NCBI GenBank assembly: GCA_016235595.1
Contig: JACRJX010000026.1
Coordinates: forward strand, 1 to 64,000
From: Verrucomicrobiota bacterium
GTDB taxonomy: Bacteria; Verrucomicrobiota; Verrucomicrobiia; CAIQCK01
Reading direction: 5' to 3'
DNA: 64,000 nucleotides
Positions within the stretch are counted from its first letter, which is position 1; each line of letters begins with the position of its first letter. A model generated the notes under the pieces. The model searched no databases. It saw only the letters and a program-made list of their open reading frames with translations, and had not been told where the DNA came from. A program made the translations under genes and the position numbers. Below are positions 50,991 to 59,960 of the stretch, piece by piece.

Positions 50991-51281
50991 ATGGCAGATG
51001 CAATTGGAATGATTGAGACAAAGGGCCTGGTAGCGCTCGTCGAGGCGACGGATGCGATGCTCAAGGCCGCCAACGTCAAACTCGTTGGCATGGAAAAGGT
51101 CGGCAGTGGCCTCGTGACCGCCGTGGTGGTGGGCGATGTTGCCGCCGTCAAAGCAGCGACAGATGCCGGCGCCCAGGCGGCGAAAGCCATTGGCCAGGTC
51201 GTCAGCGTCCACGTCATCGCTCGTCCGCACGAGGAAACCTGCGTCGTGCTGCCGAAGATTGCGGCGCCATCCAAGAAGTAG
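50991..51281 (+). CDS. BMC-H shell protein 3
   Basis: A 96-residue hexamer-forming shell protein beginning [20 protein letters not shown], with pore loop KVGSGLVTA. Its C-terminal tail ([16 protein letters not shown]) differs from the other two. It is separated from them by ackA. Confidence 0.95.
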   Translation: MADAIGMIETKGLVALVEATDAMLKAANVKLVGMEKVGSGLVTAVVVGDVAAVKAATDAGAQAAKAIGQVVSVHVIARPHEETCVVLPKIAAPSKK

Positions 51282-51354
51282 GCCGTGATGCGTAACCGGT
51301 CTTGCGCGGGGAGGACCTTGCGCATGGAGTGTTACGTCGTAACCCGGAGGCCCT

Positions 51355-51666
51355 ATGTTTCTAGCCAAAGTTGAAGGCTCGGTTGTTGCCACGAAGAAAG
51401 ACCCGAAGATGGTCGGCCGCAAGCTGCTCATCATCCGGCCGATGCTCGTGGACGACAAGGACCACACGAAACTCAAGGCCGGCGTGAACACCGTCATTGC
51501 CGTGGATAGCGTCGGCGCGGGCGAAGGCGAGATGGTGATGTTTTGCCAGGGCAGTTCCGCCCGGCTCGCCAACGGCCTCAAGGACGCGCCGGTGGATGCC
51601 GTCGTCGTCGGCATCGTGGATGCCGTGGACGTTGAGGGCAAGATCATCTTCAAGACCGGCAAGTAA
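51355..51666 (+). CDS. BMC-P (EutN/CcmL-type) shell vertex protein 1
   Basis: The 103-residue pentamer-forming protein caps shell vertices. It begins FLAKVEGSVVATKKDPKMVG, with the conserved RKLLIIRPM and VDSVGAGEGEMVMFCQGSSA. Two further BMC-P genes lie downstream, giving the three vertex proteins usual in PVC loci. Confidence 0.95.
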   Translation: MFLAKVEGSVVATKKDPKMVGRKLLIIRPMLVDDKDHTKLKAGVNTVIAVDSVGAGEGEMVMFCQGSSARLANGLKDAPVDAVVVGIVDAVDVEGKIIFKTGK

Positions 51667-51676
51667 GTGAGACAAT

Positions 51677-53143
51677 ATGAGCGCACCTGCGATTAACGAA
51701 CAATTGATCCGCAACCTCGTCGAGGACGTCATTGCGCGGCTGAAGCAGCAAACGCCGGCGGCAGCGCCGGCGTCGCACGGCCCATCTGCGCGGAAAGCCA
51801 GCGCGCCGAATCGCTTCGGCATTTTTGCTGACGCAAACGAGGCTTGCGAAGCCGCCGCGCACGCGCAAAAGCAACTGGCGAAGGCCGGCGTTGCGGGCCG
51901 CCGCAAGGTGGAGGAGATCGTCAAGACGCTTTGCGATAAGAATGCGGAGTCGTGGGGCCGGATCGAGTTGGAGGAGACGAAGATTGGTCGGCTCGACCAC
52001 AAGATTGAGAAACTGAAGGTCTTGAAGAACGTTCCCGGTGTGGATTTCCTGCAGCGTGTCGCCATCACCGGCGACAAGGGTGCGACGATTGACGAATGCA
52101 CGCCGTTCGGCGTTATCGGTGCGATCACGCCGTCGACGCATTCGATCCCAACGCTGGGTTGCAACGCCATCAGCATGGTTGCCGCTGGCAACTCCGTCGT
52201 GTTCAACACCCATCCCGCGGCCAGCAAGTGCGCGGCGATGGCGGTGCGCGTGTTCAACGAGGCGATCCACGGCGCGCTCGGCATCGAGAACCTCCTTTGC
52301 ACCACCGAGCCGCCGACGATGGAGAGCTTCAAGGCGATTTGCAGCAACGCAAACATTGCGCTCTTGTGCGTCACTGGTGGCCCCGCGGTCGTGAAGGCTG
52401 CGATGGCCTCTGGCAAGCGCGCGATTTGCGCGGGTCCTGGCAACCCTCCTGTCGTGGTGGATGAGACGGCCGATTTCGACAACGCCGCCCGCAGCATCAT
52501 TACCGGCGGCGGCTACGACAACAATCTGCTTTGCATTGGTGAGAAGGAGATCTTCATCACCGCCAAGGCATGGGACGGTTTCATCGCCGCATTCAAGAAA
52601 GCCGGCGCGTTCGAGCTGAACGCCCAGCAAATCGAGGCGCTGACGAAGGACGCGTTCACCTTTGAAAAAGGCCAGGGCGCGGGTTGTCCGCATCCAGTGC
52701 TGAACAAGAAGCTGGTCGGCAAGGACGTGAGCGTGCTGGCGCAGTCGGCCGGCGCGAATGTGCCGTCCGGTTGCGAACTGCTCTTTGGCGAAACCGACGC
52801 GGACCATGCGTTCGTCGAGGAAGAGCAGATGATGCCGTTCGTCCCGGTCGTGCGTGTGCGCGACGCGGCCGAAGCGATTGAGCGATCGAGGCACGCGGAG
52901 CATAACTACCGGCACACGGCAATCATCCACTCGCGTAATCTGGAGACGATCACCGAGATGGCGCGCGTGATGAACACGACGATTTTCGTCGCCAACGGGC
53001 CCAGCACCGCCGGTCTCGGCAGCGGTGGCGAAGGCTACGCGAGCTACTCCATTGCAACGCCGACGGGCGAGGGCATCACAACGCCGCGCACGTACACCCG
53101 GTTCCGCCGGCTGACGATGGCTGGTTCATTGAGGATTTACTAA
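51677..53143 (+). CDS. CoA-acylating aldehyde dehydrogenase, PduP-like
   Basis: Oxidises lactaldehyde/propionaldehyde-type aldehydes to the acyl-CoA with NAD. At 488 residues it has an N-terminal encapsulation-like helix (residues 6-23, INEQLIRNLVEDVIARLK), an Ala/Pro linker to about 42, and the catalytic domain with the nucleophile Cys286 in GGYDNNLLCIGEKEIF. TPSTHSIPTLGCNAISMVAA and GPGNPPVVVDETAD are family-typical. Placed between BMC-P genes. The product feeds PduL. Confidence 0.95.
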   Translation: MSAPAINEQLIRNLVEDVIARLKQQTPAAAPASHGPSARKASAPNRFGIFADANEACEAAAHAQKQLAKAGVAGRRKVEEIVKTLCDKNAESWGRIELEETKIGRLDHKIEKLKVLKNVPGVDFLQRVAITGDKGATIDECTPFGVIGAITPSTHSIPTLGCNAISMVAAGNSVVFNTHPAASKCAAMAVRVFNEAIHGALGIENLLCTTEPPTMESFKAICSNANIALLCVTGGPAVVKAAMASGKRAICAGPGNPPVVVDETADFDNAARSIITGGGYDNNLLCIGEKEIFITAKAWDGFIAAFKKAGAFELNAQQIEALTKDAFTFEKGQGAGCPHPVLNKKLVGKDVSVLAQSAGANVPSGCELLFGETDADHAFVEEEQMMPFVPVVRVRDAAEAIERSRHAEHNYRHTAIIHSRNLETITEMARVMNTTIFVANGPSTAGLGSGGEGYASYSIATPTGEGITTPRTYTRFRRLTMAGSLRIY

Positions 53144-53146
53144 ACC

Positions 53147-53404
53147 ATGATGCTCTGTCGCGTAGATGGCAATGTCACGGCCACGGTGAAGCACGCGAGT
53201 GCGACCGGCTGGCGGTTCGTGATTTGCCAACCGATTACCGCGGATGGCGCGGAACTCGGTTCGCCGACCGTGGCGATTGACCCGATGGGCGCGGGGTTGC
53301 ACTCCCGCGTCATGGTGAGCACGGACGGAAAGCACGCGACGGAGCTGTTGAACTGCCGGAAGACACCGATTCGCAACAGCATCGTTGGAATCATAGATAC
53401 ATGA
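53147..53404 (+). CDS. BMC-P shell vertex protein 2
   Basis: An 85-residue EutN/CcmL-type protein beginning MLCRVDGNVTATVKHAS with GWRFVICQPI. The second ATG at 53150 is a possible start. It starts three bases after the dehydrogenase and overlaps the next gene by four (ATGA). Confidence 0.9.
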   Translation: MMLCRVDGNVTATVKHASATGWRFVICQPITADGAELGSPTVAIDPMGAGLHSRVMVSTDGKHATELLNCRKTPIRNSIVGIIDT

Positions 53405-53694
53405 AGCTCGGCAAGGTTATCGGCAAAGTGACGTTGTCACGGCAGGTGGATTCGTTCACCGGCGGCCGATGGCTCGTTGTGCAGCCGTTGAACCGCGAGG
53501 CTCTTGCAGGCAAGGGGCAGCCAACTGAATCGTCGGTGGTCTGCTACGACAACCTCGGCGCGGGCGCTGGCAACATCATCGGTTACGTCGAGGGCCGTGA
53601 AGCCGCGCAACCTTTTGAGCAAGACACCCCGATTGACGCTTACAACGCGCTCATCGTGGACACGATCAATTACATGCCGCCAAAGAAAACATGA
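53401..53694 (+). CDS. BMC-P shell vertex protein 3
   Basis: A 97-residue EutN/CcmL-type protein with KLGKVIGKVTLSRQVDSFTG and CYDNLGAGAGNIIGYVEGRE. Overlaps at both ends (ATGA with each neighbour) show tight coupling with BMC-P 2 and the aldolase. Confidence 0.92.
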   Translation: MKLGKVIGKVTLSRQVDSFTGGRWLVVQPLNREALAGKGQPTESSVVCYDNLGAGAGNIIGYVEGREAAQPFEQDTPIDAYNALIVDTINYMPPKKT

Positions 53695-54743
53695 AACAAG
53701 TCATCTCACTCAAAGACGTTACAGGACTCAAGGCCAGCGGAACCAAGACGTTTAGCGTGCCGGCCGACGCCATTGTTACGCCTTCAGCGAAGGATTTCCT
53801 CCGCAGCATCGGCGTCGCGATCCAGTTCGACGGCGTTTCTGCCGCTGCAGGCAGCGGCTCGAACGGTGGCGGTGCGTACGTCACATCCGCTGCTTCTGCG
53901 GAGCCGAAATGGAAGCCGGAGCACGTGAAGCTGTTCAACTCGCCGGAAGCGGAGCGCATCAAGGAGCAAATCGTCAGCGTTTCGCACCGCCTCTGGAAGC
54001 GCGAATACGTGGATGGCAACGGCGGCAACGTCAGCTACCGCATTGGCCCGAACGAAGTGCTTTGCACGCCGACGATGGTGAGCAAGGGCTTGATGCGCGT
54101 GGAGGACATCTGCATGGTGGACCTCGACGGCAACCAGATCGCTGGCACGGCCAAGCGCACGAGCGAGATTTACCTTCACCTCGAAGCGATGAAGGCGCAG
54201 CCGAAAGCACGTTCTTGCGTGCATGCACACCCACCGCACGCGACGGCGTTTGCCATCACGGGCGCTGAGGTCCCGCGTTGCATGATTCCGGAGATGGAGG
54301 TGCTCGTCGGCACGGTCGCCAAGGCGCAATACGAGACGCCGGGCACCAAGGCGTTTGCCGAGACGGTTCTGCCGTACTGCAAGGACCACAACTGCATCCT
54401 GCTCCAAAACCACGGTGTCCTCACTTGGAATGAGGAACTGGAGAAAGCCTATTGGTTTATGGAGATCGTGGACGCGTATTGCCGGACGGTGGTCATCGCG
54501 TCGCACCTCGGCGCGGCGTTCACGCAAATTCCGAGCAGCAAGATTGGCGACCTGTTGAAGATCAAGAAGACGCTCGGTCTGCCTGACGAGCGCACTGGCT
54601 TGAAGGAAGCCGATTACTGCGCGTGTGAGTTCCGGCCCGGCGTGGTTTGTTCCAACCCGAACGAATCATCGGCGGCGGCCCCGGATTTGGAAGCGGTCGT
54701 TAAAATCGTGACCGAAGAAGTGATGAAGGCGTTGAGCAAATGA
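53691..54743 (+). CDS. Class II aldolase (fuculose/rhamnulose-1-phosphate type) with two targeting-like ends
   Basis: Cleaves a deoxy-ketose phosphate to dihydroxyacetone phosphate and lactaldehyde. The 350 residues contain the class II aldolase domain at about 85-285: Glu159 (SEIYLHLEAM), zinc His178 and His180 (VHAHPPHA) and His241 (LQNHGVLTW). The N-terminus (1-45, with VPADAIVTPSAKDFLRSIGV) resembles a short helical module seen on other BMC enzymes. After a Ser/Ala linker the C-terminus (332-350, DLEAVVKIVTEEVMKALSK) is an encapsulation-peptide-like amphipathic helix. In PVC bacteria this enzyme links the compartment to L-fucose/L-rhamnose use. Confidence 0.92.
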   Translation: MKQVISLKDVTGLKASGTKTFSVPADAIVTPSAKDFLRSIGVAIQFDGVSAAAGSGSNGGGAYVTSAASAEPKWKPEHVKLFNSPEAERIKEQIVSVSHRLWKREYVDGNGGNVSYRIGPNEVLCTPTMVSKGLMRVEDICMVDLDGNQIAGTAKRTSEIYLHLEAMKAQPKARSCVHAHPPHATAFAITGAEVPRCMIPEMEVLVGTVAKAQYETPGTKAFAETVLPYCKDHNCILLQNHGVLTWNEELEKAYWFMEIVDAYCRTVVIASHLGAAFTQIPSSKIGDLLKIKKTLGLPDERTGLKEADYCACEFRPGVVCSNPNESSAAAPDLEAVVKIVTEEVMKALSK

Positions 54744-54749
54744 AAGGAT

Positions 54750-54832
54750 CGCGGCCCGTGATCCGCAATTTGTGATTCCAGTGGTGGCGGTTGTACAGGG
54801 CCAGAGTTACGAATTGCAGATCACGGGCCGCG
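54750..54832. repeat. Large imperfect inverted repeat between the aldolase and the barrel protein
   Basis: CGCGGCCCGTGATC (54750-54763) is the exact reverse complement of GATCACGGGCCGCG (54819-54832). Pairing continues inward (about 21 of 22 positions match). It fills almost the whole 96-base gap and ends seven bases before the next ATG, so the hairpin may hide its ribosome-binding site or be a small mobile palindrome. Confidence 0.85.
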
Positions 54833-54839
54833 GTTGCCG

Positions 54840-56150
54840 ATGAATAAATCTCTCGACATCAAACTGGCGGAAATCCGCCGCAATCCACAGACCCGGACGT
54901 TCATCATCGCCGACGCGAAAGACCCCGACATGGCGCGGGGCATCGAGTCTTTCGGCCGCCTCAGTCCGACCGACCCGCGCATCCGCGCGCTGAAGTCGCC
55001 GGAGGCATTCCGGCCCGACGAGGCAAAGTACCGGACGGTGGAGGATTTCTGCGAATTGATTCGCGAGGTGACGCGGCAGGGGCTGATCGACATCATGCTG
55101 ATGTCCGCCTCGACCAATGAGCGGCTGACCATCAAGGAGCGCCTGTTCGACAACAGCCACATCACGCCTGCGGCGCGCGCCAACGACACCACCGACATCT
55201 GGGTCGTGCGCGGCAACCGCTACGCCAGCGAGGCGTCGCGGCCGTTCCGAAGCGCGACGATTGACCATATCCAGTGCGGCAAGGTCGAGTGCGAACCGAA
55301 GGAACGCGTCCTCGGCGCGAACCTGGGTCTTTATTCCGTCACCTTCGTCAACTGTTTGCACCGCGACATGCAGACGCTGAGCGAGTTCAAGGAGTTTCGC
55401 GAGGAGGCGGAGCGGAAAGGTTTTCATTACTTCCTGGAAATCTTCGATCCGAACGTGGATAGCGGCCTCGCGCCGGAGAAGATGGGCGCGTTCGTCAACG
55501 ACAACATCGTACGTTCGCTGGCGGGAGTCACGGAACGCGGCCGGCCGTTGTTCCTGAAGATGGTTTATCACGGACCGAAGTTCACTGAGGAACTGGCTGC
55601 CTACGATCCGAGCCTGCCCGTGGGCATCCTCGGCGGCAGCGCCGGCACCACTTACGACGCCTTCAAGCTCATCGCTGAGGCGCAGAAATACGGCGCGCGC
55701 GTCGCGCTCTTCGGCCGGAAGATTAACAACGCCGAGCACCAGCTTGCGTTCATTGAGATGCTGCGGCGGATCGTGGACGGCCAGGTGCAACCGGAAGAGG
55801 CTGTGCGAGCCTATCACGGCGTGTTGCAGGGCTTGGGCATCAAGCCGCAGCGTTCGTTGGAGGAAGACCTGCAAGTCACCGATACCTCCATGAGCTACGC
55901 TGGCTCCACGACGGTAACAGTTTCGAAGAAACCTGTAGCGGGCCGTTCGGCAGCGAAGGAAACGGCTGGCGGTCAGAGACCGCCGCTACAGCAAAGCGCA
56001 ACGAAGTCTGTGTCTTACACTCCACCGGCTGCGGTCACCTCATGGCCGACGTTCGCCGACGGCTCGCCCAATTTCGGCAGCATGAGCAACGCCGAACGCG
56101 TCGCCTACTTCAAAGCACGGTTGAACAATAAGCTGGGCGTGACGAGGTAG
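54840..56150 (+). CDS. Uncharacterised aldolase-like barrel protein of the microcompartment locus
   Basis: A 436-residue product, start ATG 54840 (a TTG two codons upstream is less likely). Residues about 10-340 have the rhythm of a TIM barrel: FIIADAKDPDMARG, IDIMLMSASTNER, HYFLEIFDPN, FLKMVYHGPK, VGILGGSAGTTYDAFKLIAE then GARVALFGRKI. This last part resembles DhnA/LacD-type class I aldolases. Lysines in FLKM and GRKI are Schiff-base candidates only. A low-complexity linker (about 355-410) contains an in-frame palindrome (55933-55991). The last 20 residues (SNAERVAYFKARLNNKLG) could be a helix used for encapsulation. Position indicates a role in the same pathway; substrate unknown. Confidence 0.75.
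   Translation: MNKSLDIKLAEIRRNPQTRTFIIADAKDPDMARGIESFGRLSPTDPRIRALKSPEAFRPDEAKYRTVEDFCELIREVTRQGLIDIMLMSASTNERLTIKERLFDNSHITPAARANDTTDIWVVRGNRYASEASRPFRSATIDHIQCGKVECEPKERVLGANLGLYSVTFVNCLHRDMQTLSEFKEFREEAERKGFHYFLEIFDPNVDSGLAPEKMGAFVNDNIVRSLAGVTERGRPLFLKMVYHGPKFTEELAAYDPSLPVGILGGSAGTTYDAFKLIAEAQKYGARVALFGRKINNAEHQLAFIEMLRRIVDGQVQPEEAVRAYHGVLQGLGIKPQRSLEEDLQVTDTSMSYAGSTTVTVSKKPVAGRSAAKETAGGQRPPLQQSATKSVSYTPPAAVTSWPTFADGSPNFGSMSNAERVAYFKARLNNKLGVTR
55933..55991. repeat. Palindromic element inside the barrel-protein gene
   Basis: CTGTAGCGG (55933-55941) and CCGCTACAG (55983-55991) are perfect inverted repeats, and GGCGGTC AGA GACCGCC (55968-55984) is a hairpin next to the right arm. The 59-base element is in frame and encodes part of the linker (AGRSAAKETAGGQRPPLQ). 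It looks like an interspersed palindrome that landed in coding sequence. Confidence 0.8.
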
Positions 56151-56320
56151 GGGCGGCGCCCTGCGCCGTCGCTTCTCAACGGGGATTTCAGACGCCGCAG
56201 TGCGGCGTTCCTGATTTGTCTGCTTCCACGCTTATTTCCCCGGCTTTTCAGGACGAGGTCCTTCTCAGGGAAATCATACGGATTGATGTCCTCTTTGGGA
56301 TGGACACCGAAAGCTGATTG
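56151..56320. other. Gap after the microcompartment operon
   Basis: No gene is seen. It holds a perfect palindrome ACGCCGCA-G-TGCGGCGT (56192-56208) and a weaker GC-rich inverted repeat near 56155-56171. No T-tract follows either, so a terminator is not certain. They resemble interspersed repeats more than terminators. Confidence 0.6.
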
Positions 56321-57268
56321 CTATTGCCCTCTCAACATCTCCTGTAACGCTGCGTGCACTGTTTCTACTGGCAGCGCGTTCATTGCGCCGGCTGCGGTGA
56401 CGACGCGGACGCGCGGGCCGAGCGGCGACCAGATGTTGGGCGAGGTGGGGCCGAAGAGGGCGAGAGTTGGGACGCCGACGGCGGCAGCGAGATGAGTGAT
56501 GCCGCTATCGTGGCCGGCAAAGAGCGCACAGCGTTCGAGAATGGCTGCGAGTTGGGGCAGGGGAAGGTTCCACGCAGTGGGAAGATTAAACGGCGCGAGA
56601 GCGCGGCGCACGGTGTCGTCGGCTTCACCACCAATGAGCAGGATGTTGGAGCCGGCTTGTTCGCGCAGCGCGCGGATGACGGCGGCCCAACGGTCGGCAG
56701 GCCAGACTTTGTGTTCGCCGCCGCTGCCGGGATGGATGGCGACTAACGAGTGAAGAGTTGAGAGTGAAGAGTTAAGAGTTAGGAACTGCTCGGCGAAAGC
56801 GCGATCGGCGGGGTTGGGGAAGATGCGGGGATGCGGGCCGGCGTGGAGGCCGAGTTCGGCAAGCGGGCGGGCAAAGTGGGTGGCGGCATGTTCGCGGTCG
56901 GGCTTGGCGGAGGCGCGCAACAGGCGGGTGACGCCAGCGCGACCGAGGTTGGCGCTGAAAATGTCGTCGGGGTCGTAGAGATAGGAAAGGACGAGGTCGA
57001 AGCTGGCGAAGTAATCACTGAGCGACGGGTCGAGGTCGGCTTCCGGCACGAAGAAACGCGCCATAGGGCCGGCGTCGATGGAGCGGATGGCGTCGGCGTA
57101 GTAGCGCCCGTCGGCGAGCGCAGCGATGCGCGGGTAGCCGAGGATTTCGAGATGGGCCGATGGCCAACGTTGACGAAGCGCGCCGATGGCCGGGAGTGTG
57201 AGGATGAAATCTCCAATGGCGCCGCCGCGAATCACCAGAATGCGAGGATTGTCGGGGAGGGGGAGCAT
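56321..57268 (-). CDS. Glycosyltransferase family 9 (heptosyltransferase-like)
   Basis: The 315-residue product has the two-Rossmann GT-B layout: ILVIRGGAIGDFILTLPAIG at the start and, in the C-terminal half, VAIHPGSGGEHKVWPADRW, NILLIGGEADD and FAGHDSGITHLAAAVGVPTL, the nucleotide-sugar binding region of LPS heptosyltransferases. The ATG at 57268 is preferred to a GTG five codons upstream. Acceptor unknown; a role in lipopolysaccharide core is inferred from the family. Confidence 0.88.
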   Translation of the reverse strand: MLPLPDNPRILVIRGGAIGDFILTLPAIGALRQRWPSAHLEILGYPRIAALADGRYYADAIRSIDAGPMARFFVPEADLDPSLSDYFASFDLVLSYLYDPDDIFSANLGRAGVTRLLRASAKPDREHAATHFARPLAELGLHAGPHPRIFPNPADRAFAEQFLTLNSSLSTLHSLVAIHPGSGGEHKVWPADRWAAVIRALREQAGSNILLIGGEADDTVRRALAPFNLPTAWNLPLPQLAAILERCALFAGHDSGITHLAAAVGVPTLALFGPTSPNIWSPLGPRVRVVTAAGAMNALPVETVHAALQEMLRGQ

Positions 57269-57312
57269 CTTGGGTTCACGCACTGCTTGGGACTTCGCCT
57301 GAGGAAACTATT

Positions 57313-57864
57313 TTAATACACAAACAGGCCGAGAGCGATGAGGACCAAGCCGAACACGCAGCCGACGGCGGAAAGAACGCGGGTGCGGCTTTCGGTGAGG
57401 GTGGCCCATTCGATCAGGTCGCGCATCCGGTAGGGGGAGACAGTGAACCACATGCCGGCGATGGCCCACACGTACGCGAGGACGGTCATCACAAGCCGCC
57501 AGGGAGTTTCGAGTTGGTTGGCGGAATCCACGACGATCTTTGCAACCATGAGCAGCAGGATGGCGAGGCCGCGAACGGCGAGGAAGTCGAACTTCAGCGC
57601 GATGAGGCCCGCGTAAACGCCGACAAGGAACAGATAGACGGCGTTCTTGGGCACGGCCATGCCGTCCTCGCGGGCGTTGTTGACGATGATCAGGCACCAG
57701 ACCAACGCAATGCTCAGGAAGACGATGCCCGGCCAGACAGCGCGCGGGAACTTGCGCAGACAGTCGCGGTAGGCTTGCGGTTTCAGCACGCCGGGCAGAC
57801 GTGCGGCAACGATGGCAGCACCGACGGCGATGGCGACGGCTTTGAGAGGGATGAAGTAATACAT
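57313..57864 (-). CDS. Multi-pass membrane protein of unknown function
   Basis: The 183 residues contain about six transmembrane helices (IPLKAVAIAVGAAIVAA, WPGIVFLSIALVWCLIIV, AVYLFLVGVYAGLIAL, LAILLLMVAKIVV, VMTVLAYVWAIAGMWFTV and VLSAVGCVFGLVLIALGLFV). No family recognised. It starts eight bases after miaB, so probably in the same transcript. Confidence 0.7.
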   Translation of the reverse strand: MYYFIPLKAVAIAVGAAIVAARLPGVLKPQAYRDCLRKFPRAVWPGIVFLSIALVWCLIIVNNAREDGMAVPKNAVYLFLVGVYAGLIALKFDFLAVRGLAILLLMVAKIVVDSANQLETPWRLVMTVLAYVWAIAGMWFTVSPYRMRDLIEWATLTESRTRVLSAVGCVFGLVLIALGLFVY

Positions 57865-57872
57865 GGGAGTAA

Positions 57873-59219
57873 TCAGTGATCAGTATTCAGCGGTTCGCCG
57901 TAGAGCGTGTGAGACTTGGCACGGGTGATGTGAACGCCAAGCAACTGGCCACGACGGCAGCCAGCGCCGGGGAAATAGACCAGACGGTTGCAGCGCGTGC
58001 GGCCAAAGAGGCGCCCTTCGACCTTCTTGCTTTCCGGCTCGCCCTCGACAAGCACTTGGGCCGGGTGGCCGATGAGGTGGGCATTGCGATGGGCGGCGTG
58101 CGTCTCCGTAAGCTTCCAGAGATGATGATGGCGGCGGACAATCTCTTCCTGCGGAACCTGGCCCGGCATTGTCGCGGCGGGCGTGCCGGAGCGATTCGAG
58201 TATTTAAAGAGGAAAACGTTATCGTATTCCATCTCTTCGCAGATCCGCACGGACGCGGCGAAATCCGCGTCGGTTTCGCCGGGGAAGCCGACGATGATGT
58301 CGGTGGAGAGCGCGATGCCGGGCACACGGGCACGGAGTTTCTCAATGATGCGCCGGTATTTGTCCACGGTGTAGGTGCGGCACATGGCCTTGAGAATGCG
58401 GTCACTGCCGCTTTGGAGAGGCAAGTGAACGTATTCGCAGAGCTTTTCCAGCCGGCCGAAGCACTCGATGAGATCATCGCGAAAACCCTGCGGGTGGGCC
58501 GACATAAAACGGATGCGCTCCAAGCCTGGCACGGTGTTAACGGCTTCAAGCAGTTGGACGAAAGCCGACTTGCCGTCGAGGATCGGAATCACACCGCGGC
58601 CGTAGCTGGTGACGATTTGGCCGAGGAGCGTGACTTCCTTGACGCCACAAGCGACAAGGGCGCGGATCTCGGTGAGAATCTCCTCGATGGAGCGACTGCG
58701 CTCGGCTCCGCGCGTAGTCGGGACGATGCAGAAGCTGCACTGCATGTCGCAGCCTTGCATGATGGAGACGAACGCCGTGGGTCGCGTGCCGGGTGTGGCG
58801 TGGTCTCGGATCGCATTCTGGCTGCCGGCTTCTTCAGCGGTGTCGTGGATCGGGTGGTGACCGTTGTTGAGGAAGTGGTCGAGGTGATCCGGGATGCGGT
58901 GGAGTTTCTGGGTGCCAATGACGAGATCCACCTTGGGCAGACGGTCGAACAGCTGCGGGCCGAGTCGCTGTGCCATGCAGCCCATGAAGCCAAGGACGAG
59001 ATGGCTGCGACGGCGCTTCAGGCGCGTGAGGAGGCCCATCTTGCCGATCGCTTTCTGCTCGGCCAAGTCGCGGACGGAGCAGGTGTTGAGCAGGACGACG
59101 TCGGCGTCGCGCTCGGACTTGGCAAGGGCGTAGCCGCGGCCAAGCAGCATGGCCGCCACGGCGTCGCTGTCGCGCTCGTTCATCTGGCAGCCGTAGGTTT
59201 TGATGAAGACCTTTTTCAC
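57873..59219 (-). CDS. miaB: tRNA-2-methylthio-N6-dimethylallyladenosine synthase
   Basis: Radical SAM enzyme that methylthiolates A37 of tRNAs. The 448 residues start at GTG 59219 ([20 protein letters not shown]). The N-terminal MTTase domain has Cys11, Cys47 and Cys81 for one cluster. The radical SAM CxxxCxxC is Cys157/161/164 (GCDMQCSFC), followed by [11 protein letters not shown]. The TRAM-like C-terminus (about 380-445) is present. The start overlaps the folE stop by four bases (GTGA). A 451-residue antisense frame covers the same span and is not a gene. Confidence 0.95.
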   Translation of the reverse strand: MKKVFIKTYGCQMNERDSDAVAAMLLGRGYALAKSERDADVVLLNTCSVRDLAEQKAIGKMGLLTRLKRRRSHLVLGFMGCMAQRLGPQLFDRLPKVDLVIGTQKLHRIPDHLDHFLNNGHHPIHDTAEEAGSQNAIRDHATPGTRPTAFVSIMQGCDMQCSFCIVPTTRGAERSRSIEEILTEIRALVACGVKEVTLLGQIVTSYGRGVIPILDGKSAFVQLLEAVNTVPGLERIRFMSAHPQGFRDDLIECFGRLEKLCEYVHLPLQSGSDRILKAMCRTYTVDKYRRIIEKLRARVPGIALSTDIIVGFPGETDADFAASVRICEEMEYDNVFLFKYSNRSGTPAATMPGQVPQEEIVRRHHHLWKLTETHAAHRNAHLIGHPAQVLVEGEPESKKVEGRLFGRTRCNRLVYFPGAGCRRGQLLGVHITRAKSHTLYGEPLNTDH

Positions 59220-59836
59220 GAAACGCAATAACGGCTGTGCAGAAGGCGACGACGCGATGGCGTCGTCGGGCGGCCGTAGATCAGCGACATGATTTCTGTC
59301 CGGGTGGTGATGCGCTTGCGGAAGTCGCCGCGCATGGCGCTGGTGACGACGGATGTGCCAGGTTTCTTGACGCCGCGCATGGTCATGCAGGTGTGGATGG
59401 CCTCAATGATGACGGCGACGCCGTTGGGGCGGAGCATCTCGTTGATCAGGTCGGCGATCTGGCTGGTCATCCGTTCCTGCACTTGCGGACGGCGGGCGAA
59501 GGCTTCGACGACGCGGGCGAGCTTGGAAATTCCAACGATTTTGCCCTTGGGGATATAGGCGACGTGTGCTTTGCCGAAGAACGGCATGAAGTGGTGCTCG
59601 CACATCGAGTAAAAAGGGATGTCTTTCACGAGCACGACCTCGTGATGGTCTTCCGTAAATGTCGCGGACAGCGCCTTGCGGGGGTCTTCTTCGCCGTGGC
59701 TGAAGATTTCGGCATACATCCGCGCGACGCGGGCGGGCGTCTCGCGCAGGCCCTCGCGGTTTGGATCCTCGCCGACGGCTTTGAGAATCTGTCGCATGGC
59801 TGCTTCGATTTTCTTTTGGTCCACCTGACGAATCAT
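59216..59836 (-). CDS. folE: GTP cyclohydrolase I
   Basis: First step from GTP to folate and related pterins. The 206-residue protein has the zinc ligands Cys79 and His82 ([10 protein letters not shown]) and Cys150 ([12 protein letters not shown]), with RLTSQ-like [12 protein letters not shown]. It begins behind GGAG within AATACT-CC-AGTATT, a small palindrome (59838-59851). The C-terminal 30 residues beyond [10 protein letters not shown] are an Arg-rich extension overlapping miaB. Confidence 0.95.
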   Translation of the reverse strand: MIRQVDQKKIEAAMRQILKAVGEDPNREGLRETPARVARMYAEIFSHGEEDPRKALSATFTEDHHEVVLVKDIPFYSMCEHHFMPFFGKAHVAYIPKGKIVGISKLARVVEAFARRPQVQERMTSQIADLINEMLRPNGVAVIIEAIHTCMTMRGVKKPGTSVVTSAMRGDFRKRITTRTEIMSLIYGRPTTPSRRRLLHSRYCVS

Positions 59837-59960
59837 GAATACTCCAGTATTAACGGCGCGGCAGCATAGACGAGACGCCGCTACGGGTCAACTGATGGGT
59901 CGGCGCGTCTGTCGGGTTGGCGGGTGTCCGCAAACAGGGCTGAAGTTACGACGGCCAATG
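59837..59960. other. Gap upstream of folE
   Basis: The region holds the promoter side of folE, but no clear -35/-10 pair was found. The palindrome at 59838-59851 overlaps the folE ribosome-binding site and could be a control element. Confidence 0.35.

Noticed and set aside
57876..59231. A 451-residue plus-strand frame almost exactly opposite miaB
   Set aside because: It mirrors the codon pattern of a high-GC gene; miaB has all iron-sulfur motifs, the antisense product has none.
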